Origin: Aestuariicoccus sp032586235
Lineage (GTDB): Bacteria; Pseudomonadota; Alphaproteobacteria; Rhodobacterales; Rhodobacteraceae
Assembly (NCBI RefSeq): GCF_032586235.1
Contig: NZ_JAWHTD010000010.1
Coordinates: forward strand, 58,693 to 122,692
Direction of reading: 5' to 3'
DNA: 64,000 nucleotides
Part shown: positions 34,183-42,746 of the stretch, in pieces
Numbering within the stretch: the stretch's first letter is position 1
Layout of the letters: each line of letters starts with the position of its first letter
Notes under the pieces: generated by a model
Databases searched by the model: none
Told to the model about the DNA's origin: nothing
Seen by the model: only the letters and a program-made list of their open reading frames with translations
Translations under genes and position numbers: made by a program

Positions 34183-35748
34183 ATGACCCAAGCCCAGCAT
34201 GACCGCCTTCTCATCATCGACTTCGGCAGCCAGGTGACGCAGCTGATCGCGCGCCGTCTGCGCGAGTTGAACGTCTATTGCGAAATCCACCCCTACCAGA
34301 ACGTGACCGACGCCTTTCTGGCCGATTTCGCGCCCAAGGCCGTGATCTTTTCCGGCGGTCCCGATTCGGTGACGCGCGAGGGGTCCCCGCGCCCGCCGCA
34401 ATCGGTCTATGAGTTGGGGGTGCCGATCCTGGGGATCTGCTATGGCCAGCAGGTGATGATGCAGGACCTCGGCGGCAAGGTCGAGGCGGGCGAGCACGCC
34501 ACCGCCGAGTTCGGCCGCGCCTATGTTGCACCGACCGACACCAAATCCGACCTTCTGACCGGCTGGTTCCTGGGTGAGCGCGAGCAGGTCTGGATGTCGC
34601 ATGGCGACCACGTGAGCGAGATCGCCCCGGGCTTCGAGGTGCTGGGCACCTCGCCCGGCGCGCCCTTCGCGGTGACCGCCGACCGCGACCGCGGTTTCTA
34701 TGCCGTGCAGTTCCACCCCGAGGTGCACCACACCCCGAACGGCAAGACGCTTTACGAGAATTTCATCCGCATCGCCGGTTTCTCGGGCGATTGGACGATG
34801 GAGGCCTACCGCGAGCAGGCCGTCGCTCAGATCCGCGAACAGGTGGGCGACAAGAAGGTCATCTGCGCGCTTTCGGGCGGTGTCGACAGTTCGGTCGCCG
34901 CGGCGCTGATCCACGAGGCGGTGGGCGACCAGCTCACCTGCGTCTTCGTTGATCACGGGCTGCTGCGCCTGAACGAGGCCGACGAGGTGGTCGGCATGTT
35001 CCGCGACCACATGAACCTGCAGGTGATCCACGCCGAGGAGCAGGAGCTTTTCCTCGGCAAGCTCGACGGCGTGTCGGACCCCGAGACCAAGCGCAAGATC
35101 ATCGGCGGGCTCTTCATCGACGTGTTCCAGAAATACGCCGACGGCATCGAGGGGGCGGAGTTCCTCGCCCAGGGCACGCTTTATCCCGACGTGATCGAGA
35201 GCGTGTCGTTCTCGGGCGGGCCTTCGGTGACGATCAAGAGCCACCACAACGTGGGCGGCCTGCCCGAGAAGATGGGGCTCAAGCTGATCGAGCCGCTGCG
35301 CGAGCTCTTCAAGGACGAGGTGCGCGCGCTCGGCCACGAGCTCGGCCTGCCCTCCAGCTTCATCGGCCGCCATCCCTTCCCCGGGCCCGGCCTCGCCATC
35401 CGCTGCCCCGGCGAGATCACCCGCGAAAAGCTCGAGATCCTGCGCAAGGCGGACGCGGTCTATATCGACCAGATCCGCAAGCACGGGCTCTACGACGAGA
35501 TCTGGCAGGCCTTCGTGGCCATCCTGCCGGTGCGGACCGTGGGAGTGATGGGCGACGGGCGGACATATGACTACGCCTGCGCGCTTCGCGCGGTGACGTC
35601 GGTCGACGGGATGACGGCGGATTACTATCCCTTCACACACGATTTCCTGGGCGAGACCGCGACGCGGATCATCAACGAGGTCAAGGGCATCAACCGGGTC
35701 ACCTACGACATCACCAGCAAACCGCCGGGCACGATCGAATGGGAGTGA
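34183..35748 (+). CDS. guaA: GMP synthase (glutamine-hydrolysing)
   Basis: This 521-residue enzyme makes GMP from XMP, glutamine and ATP. The class I glutamine amidotransferase has nucleophile Cys86 (LGICYGQQ) and His178/Glu180 (QFHPEV). The ATP-pyrophosphatase P-loop SGGVDSS is at residues 231-237, followed by the dimerisation domain ending GTIEWE. The length is typical. Two perfect hairpins (35766-35812) follow the stop. Confidence 0.97.
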   Translation: MTQAQHDRLLIIDFGSQVTQLIARRLRELNVYCEIHPYQNVTDAFLADFAPKAVIFSGGPDSVTREGSPRPPQSVYELGVPILGICYGQQVMMQDLGGKVEAGEHATAEFGRAYVAPTDTKSDLLTGWFLGEREQVWMSHGDHVSEIAPGFEVLGTSPGAPFAVTADRDRGFYAVQFHPEVHHTPNGKTLYENFIRIAGFSGDWTMEAYREQAVAQIREQVGDKKVICALSGGVDSSVAAALIHEAVGDQLTCVFVDHGLLRLNEADEVVGMFRDHMNLQVIHAEEQELFLGKLDGVSDPETKRKIIGGLFIDVFQKYADGIEGAEFLAQGTLYPDVIESVSFSGGPSVTIKSHHNVGGLPEKMGLKLIEPLRELFKDEVRALGHELGLPSSFIGRHPFPGPGLAIRCPGEITREKLEILRKADAVYIDQIRKHGLYDEIWQAFVAILPVRTVGVMGDGRTYDYACALRAVTSVDGMTADYYPFTHDFLGETATRIINEVKGINRVTYDITSKPPGTIEWE

Positions 35749-35765
35749 TCCGCCAGACACCGGGG

Positions 35766-35812
35766 CCGAAATCTTGCAAAGATTTCGGTCCGTTTTCTTT
35801 GCAAGAAAACGG
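35766..35812. repeat. Two adjacent perfect hairpins (tandem palindromes) between guaA and the EamA gene
   Basis: Hairpin 1 (35766-35788) has arms CCGAAATCTT and AAGATTTCGG with a 3-base loop. Hairpin 2 (35790-35812) has arms CCGTTTTCTT and AAGAAAACGG, again with a 3-base loop. They are separated by one base. The similar arms and matched size suggest a designed repeat unit. Hairpin 2 sits 18 bases before the GTG start of the next gene, so it could act on termination or on translation. Confidence 0.7.
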
Positions 35813-35830
35813 CGGCGACGGAGCGCTGAC

Positions 35831-36706
35831 GTGAACCCGACGCTCAAGGCCTGCCTGTGGATGATCGGGGCCATCGCCTCGTTCACCTCGATGGCAGTGG
35901 CGGGGCGCGCGGTCAGCCTCGATCTCGATACGTTCGAGATCATGATGTACCGTTCGTTCATCGGCATCGTCATCGTGCTGGCGGTCGGCGGCGCGACCGG
36001 CGCGCTGGGTCAGATCAGCCGTCGCAAGCCCGGTCTGCACCTGATCCGCAACCTGTCGCATTTCGCCGGGCAGAACCTGTGGTTCTACGCCATCACCGCC
36101 GTGCCACTGGCGCAGGTCTTTGCGCTGGAATTCACCTCGCCCCTCTGGGTGATCGTGCTCAGCCCGCTGGTGCTTGGCGAGCGTCTGACCCGCAGCCGCG
36201 CCATCGCCGCCGCCATGGGCTTCGTCGGCATCCTGATCGTGACCCGTCCCAGCCCCGAGACCTTCCACATCGGGCTTGTCGCCGCGGCGCTGGCCGCGGT
36301 TTGCTTTGCCGGATCGGCCGTCTTCACCCGCAAGCTCACGCGGACCGAGACCATCACCTGCATCCTCTTCTATCTCACCGTGATGCAGGCCGTCTTCGGG
36401 GTGATCTGCGCCGGCATCGACGGCGACATCGCCTGGCCTGCCACCGAAAGCTGGCCCTGGGTGGTTCTGATCGCCCTTGCCGGGCTGGTGGCGCATTTCT
36501 GCCTGACCACCGCCCTGTCGCTTGCCCCGGCCACGGTCGTCATGCCCATCGACTTCACCCGCCTGCCGATCATCGCCATTGTCGGTGTCCTGCTTTACGC
36601 CGAACCGCTCGAGCCGATGGTGCTTTTGGGCGCCGCCGTGATCTTTGCCGCCAATTACTACAATATCCTGCAGGAAACTCGCGCCACGCGTGTTACAAAA
36701 ACGTGA
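35831..36706 (+). CDS. EamA/DMT-superfamily transporter
   Basis: This is a 291-residue inner-membrane protein with about ten hydrophobic helices in two EamA repeats. Repeat ends resemble the family pattern (LGERLTRSRAIAAAMGFVGILIV near residue 120 and LYAEPLEPMVLLGAAVIFAANYY at the C-terminus). Relatives export amino acids or metabolites; the substrate is unknown. The proposed start is a GTG at 35831 preceded by GGAGCG. An in-frame extension to 35774 would run through the hairpins and is Arg-rich, so it was not used. Confidence 0.85.
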   Translation: MNPTLKACLWMIGAIASFTSMAVAGRAVSLDLDTFEIMMYRSFIGIVIVLAVGGATGALGQISRRKPGLHLIRNLSHFAGQNLWFYAITAVPLAQVFALEFTSPLWVIVLSPLVLGERLTRSRAIAAAMGFVGILIVTRPSPETFHIGLVAAALAAVCFAGSAVFTRKLTRTETITCILFYLTVMQAVFGVICAGIDGDIAWPATESWPWVVLIALAGLVAHFCLTTALSLAPATVVMPIDFTRLPIIAIVGVLLYAEPLEPMVLLGAAVIFAANYYNILQETRATRVTKT

Positions 36707-36815
36707 CGCTGCGTTCCGCGCGGAAAAGCTGACGTACCGTAAAAATTGACCGCATCGGACCCGTGCCGCTAACGAAAGAGCCATACGCGAAAAGCGTCCA
36801 AGGGATGAGGACACA

Positions 36816-37973
36816 ATGAAACATACACTGACAAGCGTGGCGGCTCTCTGCCTCACGGCCTCGGCGGTTCAGGCGGGCGGCATCGACCGCTCCGGCCAGT
36901 CCATCGGCGTGATCTACAAGCCGGGCTCTTACGCCGAGCTGAGCTTCGGTTCGGTCATGCCCGAGGTGTCGGGCACCCAGCTCGTCAACATCGGCCTCTC
37001 CTCCGCCGGGGCGGACAGCGGCGAAACCATCACGCCGTACCAGCAGTTCAGCGGCGCGCTCAAGCACGATTACAGCGACCGTTTCTCGGTGGCGCTGATC
37101 TTTGACCAGCCGTTCGGCGCGGGCATCGAATACGACGCCGGCACCGGGTATTTCGCCGGCGGCGCCAGCGCGGAATTCGAAAGCAGCGCCCTGACCTCGG
37201 TCGCGCGTTACAAGTTCAACGACGCCTTCAGCGTCCATGGCGGCCTGCGCTACCAGAGGATCTCTGCCGAGGCCTTCATCCCCTACATCACCCTGCCCGC
37301 CGGCCCCCTGGCCGGCACGCCCTACGATGTCGTCGGCGAGAAGGACGACGGCTGGGGCTATCTGGTCGGCGCGGCCTACGAGCGGCCCGATATCGCGCTG
37401 CGCGTGGCGCTTACCTACAACTCCAAAATCTCGCATTCGCTCGACATCAACGAAAGCTCGGCCCTGGGGCTCGGGGTGTCGTCCAGCACCGACATCGACA
37501 CGCCGGAATCGGTGAACCTCGAATTTCAGACCGGCATTGCCGCCGACACGCTGCTGTTCGGCTCGGTCCGCTGGGTCAACTGGAGCGAGTTCGACATCTC
37601 CCCCGCCGAATACAAGACCCTGACCGGGCTTCTGGCGGGCGATGCCGGATCGGCGCTGGTCGAGTACGAAAGCGACCGCATCAGCTACAGCCTGGGCGTG
37701 GGGCGGCGGTTCAACGAAAACTGGGCCGGGTCGGTCACCGTGGGCTACGAGCCGCAGAACGGCGATTTCGCGTCGAACCTCGGCCCGGTCGACGGCTACT
37801 GGAGCCTGGGCGTCGGCGCCTCCTACACCAAGGACAACATCGAGATCTCGGGCGGCGTGCGTTACGTCTGGGTCGGCGATGCGGAAACCGATGTCGGACC
37901 CTTCGCGCCCGCCGCCTCGTTCGAGGACAACTCGGCCATCGGCGTCGGCTTCAAGATCGGCGTGACGTTCTGA
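36816..37973 (+). CDS. OmpP1/FadL-family outer membrane protein
   Basis: This 385-residue protein has a signal peptide (MKHTLTSVAALCLTASAVQA) and mature start GGIDRSGQSIGVIY, typical of FadL-family barrels that take up hydrophobic compounds such as long-chain fatty acids. The remainder shows alternating amphipathic strands and a C-terminal strand ending in phenylalanine (GVGFKIGVTF), the outer-membrane insertion signal. The ATG follows GATGAGG. It is monocistronic, with a strong intrinsic terminator immediately downstream (38020-38053). Substrate unknown. Confidence 0.88.
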   Translation: MKHTLTSVAALCLTASAVQAGGIDRSGQSIGVIYKPGSYAELSFGSVMPEVSGTQLVNIGLSSAGADSGETITPYQQFSGALKHDYSDRFSVALIFDQPFGAGIEYDAGTGYFAGGASAEFESSALTSVARYKFNDAFSVHGGLRYQRISAEAFIPYITLPAGPLAGTPYDVVGEKDDGWGYLVGAAYERPDIALRVALTYNSKISHSLDINESSALGLGVSSSTDIDTPESVNLEFQTGIAADTLLFGSVRWVNWSEFDISPAEYKTLTGLLAGDAGSALVEYESDRISYSLGVGRRFNENWAGSVTVGYEPQNGDFASNLGPVDGYWSLGVGASYTKDNIEISGGVRYVWVGDAETDVGPFAPAASFEDNSAIGVGFKIGVTF

Positions 37974-38019
37974 TCCGGCCCGGCCCGGGCGTTCGCCGGG
38001 CCGGTCGAGGAAATCACCA

Positions 38020-38053
38020 AGACCCGTCGCCGCACCCCGGCGGCGGGTCTTTT
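38020..38053 (+). terminator. Intrinsic terminator after the FadL-like gene
   Basis: The stem AGACCCGTCGCCG pairs with CGGCGGCGGGTCT (one G-T pair) and is followed by TTTTC, 46 bp after the stop codon. A second GC-rich hairpin (CGGCCCGG/CCGGGCCG region, 37979-38003) precedes it. Confidence 0.85.
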
Positions 38054-38219
38054 CATTGCCCTTTCGCCGGGGACCGGACCGGCGCCAGAACATTCGCGAT
38101 GGCCTCGGCACAGACGCCGGACGCCTCCCCTTGCACCCGGAAGGCCCGAAACCCAGCGTTTGACGGCACCGTCCGACCCGCGTACCACGGGGCAAAAGAC
38201 CGGATGGGGGCCTGCGTTC

Positions 38220-39074
38220 ATGCTTTACCAGACAGCCAGCGACTGGCGCGCGGCGGCGCAAAGGCGGGTCGTTCTCTTCGCCATGTCCGGGCTGGGGAAA
38301 ACCCATGTCTCCAACATGTTGCGCGACAGCGGCGACTGGTTTCACTACTCGATCGACTACCGCATCGGCACCCGCTACATGGGCGAATACATCGCCGACA
38401 ACGCCAAGCGCGAGGCGATGAAGGTGCCGTTCCTGCGCGATCTGCTGATGACCGACTCGATCTACATCGGTTCCAACATCACGTTCTCCAACCTCGCGCC
38501 CGTCGCGGCCTATCTGGGCAAGCCCGGCGATCCGTCGCGCGGCGGCCTGCCGATGGACATCTACCAGCGCCGGCAAGAGCAATTCCGCCGGGCCGAGATG
38601 CAGGCCCTGCTCGACACCGGCTATTTCATCGACCGCGCGCAGGATCTCTATGGCTATCCGCATTTCGTCTGCGACACCGGCGGGTCGATCTGCGAATGGG
38701 TCGATCCCGAAAACCCCGACGACCCGATCCTGTCCGATCTGGCGTCGCGCGCGCTGATGGTCTGGATCCGCGGCTCCGAGGCGCATACCGCCGAGCTGAT
38801 CCGCCGCTTCGACCGCGCGCCCAAGCCCATGGCCTACAGCCCCGACTTCCTGGCCCAGGCCTGGGCGGATTACCTGGACGAGACCGGCGCGGCCGAGGCC
38901 GATGTCGACCCCGATGCCTTTATCCGCTGGACCTATGCCCGCGCACTGGCGCACCGCCAGCCGCTCTACGAGGCGATGGCGAAGAACTGGGGGATCACAC
39001 TCGAGGCCGCCGACGTGGCCGCCGTCCGCTCCGAGGCCGATTTCGTCGACCTGATCGCCTCCGCCCTGCCCTAG
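38220..39074 (+). CDS. P-loop NTPase of unknown function
   Basis: This 284-residue cytoplasmic protein has a Walker A-like loop near its start (VVLFAMSGLGKTHVSNML, about residues 18-35), like small-molecule kinases or ATPases. Further landmarks are FHYSIDYRIGTRYM, DTGYFIDRAQDLYGYPHFVCDTGGSICEW in separate parts, and a helical C-terminus. I recall similar roseobacter proteins annotated only as ATPase. The ATG at 38220 was chosen over a TTG at 38160 because the conserved region begins at MLYQTASDW. No operon partner is evident; the next gene is metA after a repeat. Confidence 0.7.
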   Translation: MLYQTASDWRAAAQRRVVLFAMSGLGKTHVSNMLRDSGDWFHYSIDYRIGTRYMGEYIADNAKREAMKVPFLRDLLMTDSIYIGSNITFSNLAPVAAYLGKPGDPSRGGLPMDIYQRRQEQFRRAEMQALLDTGYFIDRAQDLYGYPHFVCDTGGSICEWVDPENPDDPILSDLASRALMVWIRGSEAHTAELIRRFDRAPKPMAYSPDFLAQAWADYLDETGAAEADVDPDAFIRWTYARALAHRQPLYEAMAKNWGITLEAADVAAVRSEADFVDLIASALP

Positions 39075-39107
39075 GCGCCGCCCCGAACGTCCGGGCGATC
39101 ATCCGGC

Positions 39108-39137
39108 CACTGCCGGAATGAAAGCGCGCGGAAGCGC
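39108..39137 (+). repeat. 30-bp exact repeat, copy 2
   Basis: Identical to 27122-27151. Here the self-complementary part extends to GCGCGCGGAAGCGCGC (a GGAA loop). It lies 34 bp after the P-loop gene stop and 79 bp before metA. Confidence 0.7.
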
Positions 39138-39215
39138 GCCGCTGGATCATCCCCCGCCCGACTTGTGCACGGCCCCGGGCTGGCCTATCTCTGCACCCCA
39201 GACAGGAAGCCGCGA

Positions 39216-40157
39216 ATGCCCATCAAACTGCCCGCCGATCTGCCCGCCTATGACGTCCTCAGCCACGAGGGCGTCATGGTCATGCCCGAGGACGCGGCCA
39301 GCCATCAGGACATCCGCCCCCTGCGGATCGGCCTCTTGAACCTGATGCCCAAGAAGATCCAGACCGAGAACCAGTTCGCGCGCCTGATCGCGGCCACGCC
39401 CCTGCAGATCGAGCTCTCGCTCATCCGCATGACCGAACATCTGACCAAGAACACCGCCGCCGAGCACATGGAGGCCTTCTACCGCCCCTTCGCCGAGGTC
39501 GCCGCCTCGGGCGAGAAATTCGACGGGCTGATCATCACCGGCGCGCCGATCGAACATCTGCCTTTCGAGGATGTCACCTATTGGGACGAGCTCACCCAGG
39601 TCTTCGACTGGACCCAGACCAACGTACACGCAACCTTCGGGGTGTGCTGGGGCGGCATGGCGATGATCCATTATTTCCACGGCGTTCCCAAGCATCTCCT
39701 GGATCACAAGGCCTTCGGCTGCATCCGGCACCGCAATTGCGCCCCCGCCTCGCCCTATCTGCGCGGCTTTTCGGACGACATGGTCATCCCCGTCAGCCGC
39801 TGGACCGAGCTGCGCCGCCCCGAGATCGAGGCGGCGGGCCTGAGCATCCTGATCGACAGCGACCAGACCGGCCCCTGCCTGGTCGAGGATCCGGACCACC
39901 GCGCGCTCTATATCTTCAACCACCTGGAATACGACAGCGACACGCTGAAACAGGAATACGACCGCGACGTGGCGGGCGGCACGCCGATCAACGTGCCCGC
40001 AAATTACTATCCCGACGACGATCCCTCGAAGACGCCGCAGAACCGCTGGCGCAGCCACGCCCATCTTCTCTATGGCAACTGGCTGTCCGAGATCTATCTC
40101 ACCACCCCGTACGATATCGCGCAAATCGGACTGATGCAGACCGACCTGCGCCGGTAA
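39216..40157 (+). CDS. metA: Homoserine O-acyltransferase MetA (probably acetyl-CoA-specific)
   Basis: This 313-residue enzyme of methionine biosynthesis activates homoserine. The nucleophile is Cys144 (FGVCWGGMA), and the catalytic His/Glu segment includes YIFNHLEYDSDTL. The residue that sets acyl-CoA choice in this family (Gly111 in the E. coli succinyltransferase, Glu in the acetyl-CoA users) is Glu113 here (TGAPIEHLPF), offset by two as is the cysteine. This predicts O-acetylhomoserine as product. The ATG at 39216 follows AGGAAG. No SAM-II-type riboswitch motif is seen upstream. Confidence 0.93.
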   Translation: MPIKLPADLPAYDVLSHEGVMVMPEDAASHQDIRPLRIGLLNLMPKKIQTENQFARLIAATPLQIELSLIRMTEHLTKNTAAEHMEAFYRPFAEVAASGEKFDGLIITGAPIEHLPFEDVTYWDELTQVFDWTQTNVHATFGVCWGGMAMIHYFHGVPKHLLDHKAFGCIRHRNCAPASPYLRGFSDDMVIPVSRWTELRRPEIEAAGLSILIDSDQTGPCLVEDPDHRALYIFNHLEYDSDTLKQEYDRDVAGGTPINVPANYYPDDDPSKTPQNRWRSHAHLLYGNWLSEIYLTTPYDIAQIGLMQTDLRR

Positions 40158-40172
40158 GCCGGGGAAAGAACC

Positions 40173-41147
40173 GTGGTGCCGAAAATGCTGGGCCTTGTCC
40201 TGATCCTGACGCTGTCGGGCTGCGCGGTCTTCCTAGGATCGCGTATCGAATCGCGCGAGGAGCGCGCCGAGGACCGATTTCCCCCGCTTGGCGAATTCGT
40301 CGAGATCGACGGCACCCGCATCCATGCGCTGGTCGAGGGGTCGGGCCCCGATCTGGTGCTGATCCACGGCGCCAGCGGCAATCTGCGCGACTTCACCTTC
40401 GATCTGGTCGACCGGCTGAAGGGCCGCTACCGCGTCTTCGCCTTCGACCGCCCCGGTCTGGGCTATTCGGATCGCACCGATCCCGATTACGCCCGCCCCT
40501 TCAATGCCCGTGCCGAAAGCCCGCAGGAACAAGCCGCCATCCTTTCCCGCGCCGCGAAGGAACTGGGGGCGGAAAACCCCATCGTGCTGGGCCATTCCTA
40601 CGGCGGTTCGGTGGCGATGGCCTGGGGGCTGGATCACCCGGCGGCGGCGCTGGTGATCCTCGCCGGGGCGACCATGCCCTGGCCGGGCGCGCTTGGGGCG
40701 CAATACACCGTTCTGGGCACGGGCTTCGGCGGCGCGGTGGTGCCGCCGGTGATCACCGCCTTCGCCGGGTCCGAGAGGATCGAGTCGGCGGTCGGCGGCA
40801 TCTTCGCGCCGCAGACCCCGCCCGAGGGCTATATCGACCATGTCGGCGCCGGGCTGACGCTGCGCCGGTCCTCGCTGCGCGCCAACGCCCGGCAGGTCAA
40901 CAGCCTGCGCCCCCATGTGGTGCGCATGTCGTCGCGCTACGACGGCCTGACCCTGCCGGTCGAGCTGCTGCATGGCGCGCTTGACGACACCGTGCCGCTT
41001 CAGATCCATTCCGGCCCGCTTGCGGGGCTCTTGCCCAATGCCAACCTCACGGTGCTGCCCGGCATCGGCCACATGCCGCACCACGCCGCCCCCGGCGAAA
41101 CGCTCGCCGCCATCGACCGGGCCGCCCGGCGCGCCGGTCTGAAATAG
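40173..41147 (+). CDS. Alpha/beta hydrolase, predicted lipoprotein
   Basis: This 324-residue hydrolase has a lipoprotein signal (MLGLVLILTLSGCAVF, lipobox LSGC with Cys17), so it is probably anchored to a membrane facing the periplasm. The triad is nucleophile Ser in GHSYGGS, Asp in GALDDTVPL and His in GIGHMPHH; the oxyanion motif is HGASGN. The start is a GTG at 40173, seven bases after GGGGA. It begins 15 bp after metA, so it may be co-transcribed, but no functional link is apparent. Substrate unknown. Confidence 0.87.
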   Translation: MVPKMLGLVLILTLSGCAVFLGSRIESREERAEDRFPPLGEFVEIDGTRIHALVEGSGPDLVLIHGASGNLRDFTFDLVDRLKGRYRVFAFDRPGLGYSDRTDPDYARPFNARAESPQEQAAILSRAAKELGAENPIVLGHSYGGSVAMAWGLDHPAAALVILAGATMPWPGALGAQYTVLGTGFGGAVVPPVITAFAGSERIESAVGGIFAPQTPPEGYIDHVGAGLTLRRSSLRANARQVNSLRPHVVRMSSRYDGLTLPVELLHGALDDTVPLQIHSGPLAGLLPNANLTVLPGIGHMPHHAAPGETLAAIDRAARRAGLK

Positions 41148-41208
41148 GCGCAACGCAGTCCCGGGCTTGACCTGGGACCTTCCCCCCCGATACGGGCTTG
41201 GCGTTTGC

Positions 41209-41223
41209 GTTAATCCCATTAAC
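41209..41223. promoter_or_regulatory. 15-bp perfect dyad upstream of ppk2-tetR
   Basis: GTTAATCCCATTAAC is GTTAAT, three bases, then its reverse complement. It overlaps a possible promoter (TTGCGT at 41205-41210, 17-bp spacer, CATATT at 41228-41233) of the ppk2-tetR unit. It is a candidate operator for the TetR regulator encoded downstream. Confidence 0.4.
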
Positions 41224-41266
41224 ATCCCATATTGCATAGAAGACGAGCAGTTTTGGACCCCACGAT

Positions 41267-42136
41267 ATGACCCTCCCCTTCGACGGCGCCATCAGCGCCT
41301 TTTTCAACGACGACGCCCCGGACGCGGTGCGCAACGCGCTCCGCCGTGCGGACAAGGACGATATCCTTTCGACCTCCTACCCCTATTCCGAAGAGCTCAA
41401 GCGCAAGACCTATCAGCGCGACATGGACAAGCTGCAGATCGAGCTGGTCAAGATGCAGGCCTGGGCGCGTGACACCGGCGCCCGCGTCGCCATCGTGTTC
41501 GAGGGCCGCGACGCCGCCGGCAAGGGCGGCACGATCAAACGCTTCCGCGAAAACCTCAATCCGCGCGGCGCGCGGGTGGTGGCGCTGTCGAAACCCACCG
41601 AAACCGAAGCCACGCAATGGTATTTCCAGCGCTATATCGACCACCTGCCCGCGGGCGGCGAGATCGTGTTCTACGACCGGTCGTGGTACAACCGCGGCGT
41701 GGTCGAGCATGTCTTCGGCTTTTGCACGCCCGACCAGCGCGAACACTTCTTCACCCAGGTCACGGGCTTCGAGGACATGCTGGTCGACGAGGGCATTCAC
41801 CTCTTCAAATTCTGGCTCAACGTCGGGCGCGCCGAACAGCTGCGCCGCTTTCTCAAACGCGAAAGCGATCCACTCAAGCAGTGGAAGCTCAGCTCGATCG
41901 ACGTCAAGGGCCTGTCGCGCTGGGACGCCTACAGCGACGCCATCCAGGAAACGCTGACGCGCAGCCACAGCGACGCCGCACCCTGGACGATCATCCGCTC
42001 GGACGACAAGAAACGCGCCCGGCTCGAGGCGATCCGGCATGTGCTGACGGCGCTCGACTATACCAACAAGGACGCCCGCGCCGTCGGCACACCCGACCCC
42101 GGCATCTGCGGCGGCCCGGATCTGTGGAATGCCTAA
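41267..42136 (+). CDS. ppk2: Polyphosphate kinase 2
   Basis: This 289-residue PPK2-family enzyme transfers phosphate between polyphosphate and nucleotides. The Walker A motif is GRDAAGKGG (residues 80-88), the lid segment KRFRENLNPRGAR follows, and the Walker B YDRSWYNRG contains Asp137. The length and SDDKKRARL segment suit the single-domain class I type that favours NDP phosphorylation; class assignment is tentative. No clear ribosome site precedes the ATG. Its 3' end overlaps the tetR start by eight bases. Confidence 0.94.
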   Translation: MTLPFDGAISAFFNDDAPDAVRNALRRADKDDILSTSYPYSEELKRKTYQRDMDKLQIELVKMQAWARDTGARVAIVFEGRDAAGKGGTIKRFRENLNPRGARVVALSKPTETEATQWYFQRYIDHLPAGGEIVFYDRSWYNRGVVEHVFGFCTPDQREHFFTQVTGFEDMLVDEGIHLFKFWLNVGRAEQLRRFLKRESDPLKQWKLSSIDVKGLSRWDAYSDAIQETLTRSHSDAAPWTIIRSDDKKRARLEAIRHVLTALDYTNKDARAVGTPDPGICGGPDLWNA

Positions 42137-42746
42137 GCGCGGCTATCACCACGGCAATCTGCGCCAGGCGCTGGTGGATTCCGCGCTCGAGCTGATCGAA
42201 AAGAAGGGCCCCACCGGTTTTACCCTGTCCGAGGCCGCCAAGCAGGCCGGCGTCACCCCCGCCGCCGTCTATCGCCACTTCGCCGGGCGCGAGGACCTGA
42301 TCGCCGAGGCCGCCCGCCAAGGCTACGAGATTTTCGTCGATGTGATGGATTACGCCTTTCAAAGCGGCCAGCCCTCGGCGCTGGCGGCCTTTGAGGCCAC
42401 GGGCCGCGCCTATCTGGCCTTTGCCCGCAAGTATCCCGGCCACTACATCGCGATGTTCGAATCCGGCATCTCGATCAACCATTCGCCTGAACTGGCCGAT
42501 GTGGCGGGCCGCGCCTGGGGCACGCTGGAACGCGCGGCAAAGCAATTGTCCGAACATATCCCGCCCGAAAAACGCCCCCCGGCGGCGATGTTCTCGGCCC
42601 ATATCTGGGCGCTCAGCCACGGGGTGGTCGAGCTTTTCGCGCGCAATTCACCGGGGCGTCAATCGCCGTTTCCGCCCGAGGAATTGCTGGAGTCCGGGAT
42701 CGGGGTCTATCTGCGCGGCCTCGGCCTGATCGAGCCGGACCACTAG
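42129..42746 (+). CDS. TetR/AcrR-family transcriptional regulator
   Basis: This 205-residue regulator has an N-terminal TetR HTH (FTLSEAAKQAGVTPAAVYRHFAGREDL in part, about residues 34-55), opening with the YHHGNLRQAL signature of the AcrR-like group. A TetR C-terminal ligand domain follows (SALAAFEATGRAYLAFARKYPGHY). It overlaps ppk2 by eight bases, so the two are co-transcribed. A dyad upstream of ppk2 (41209-41223) may be its operator. The 3' end overlaps the convergent sulfotransferase gene by four bases. Confidence 0.9.
   Translation: MPKRGYHHGNLRQALVDSALELIEKKGPTGFTLSEAAKQAGVTPAAVYRHFAGREDLIAEAARQGYEIFVDVMDYAFQSGQPSALAAFEATGRAYLAFARKYPGHYIAMFESGISINHSPELADVAGRAWGTLERAAKQLSEHIPPEKRPPAAMFSAHIWALSHGVVELFARNSPGRQSPFPPEELLESGIGVYLRGLGLIEPDH

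Noticed and set aside
39075..39215. Possible SAM riboswitch upstream of metA
   Set aside because: No SAM-II-type pseudoknot motif or A-rich loop is visible; the space holds the 30-bp repeat and the ribosome site only.
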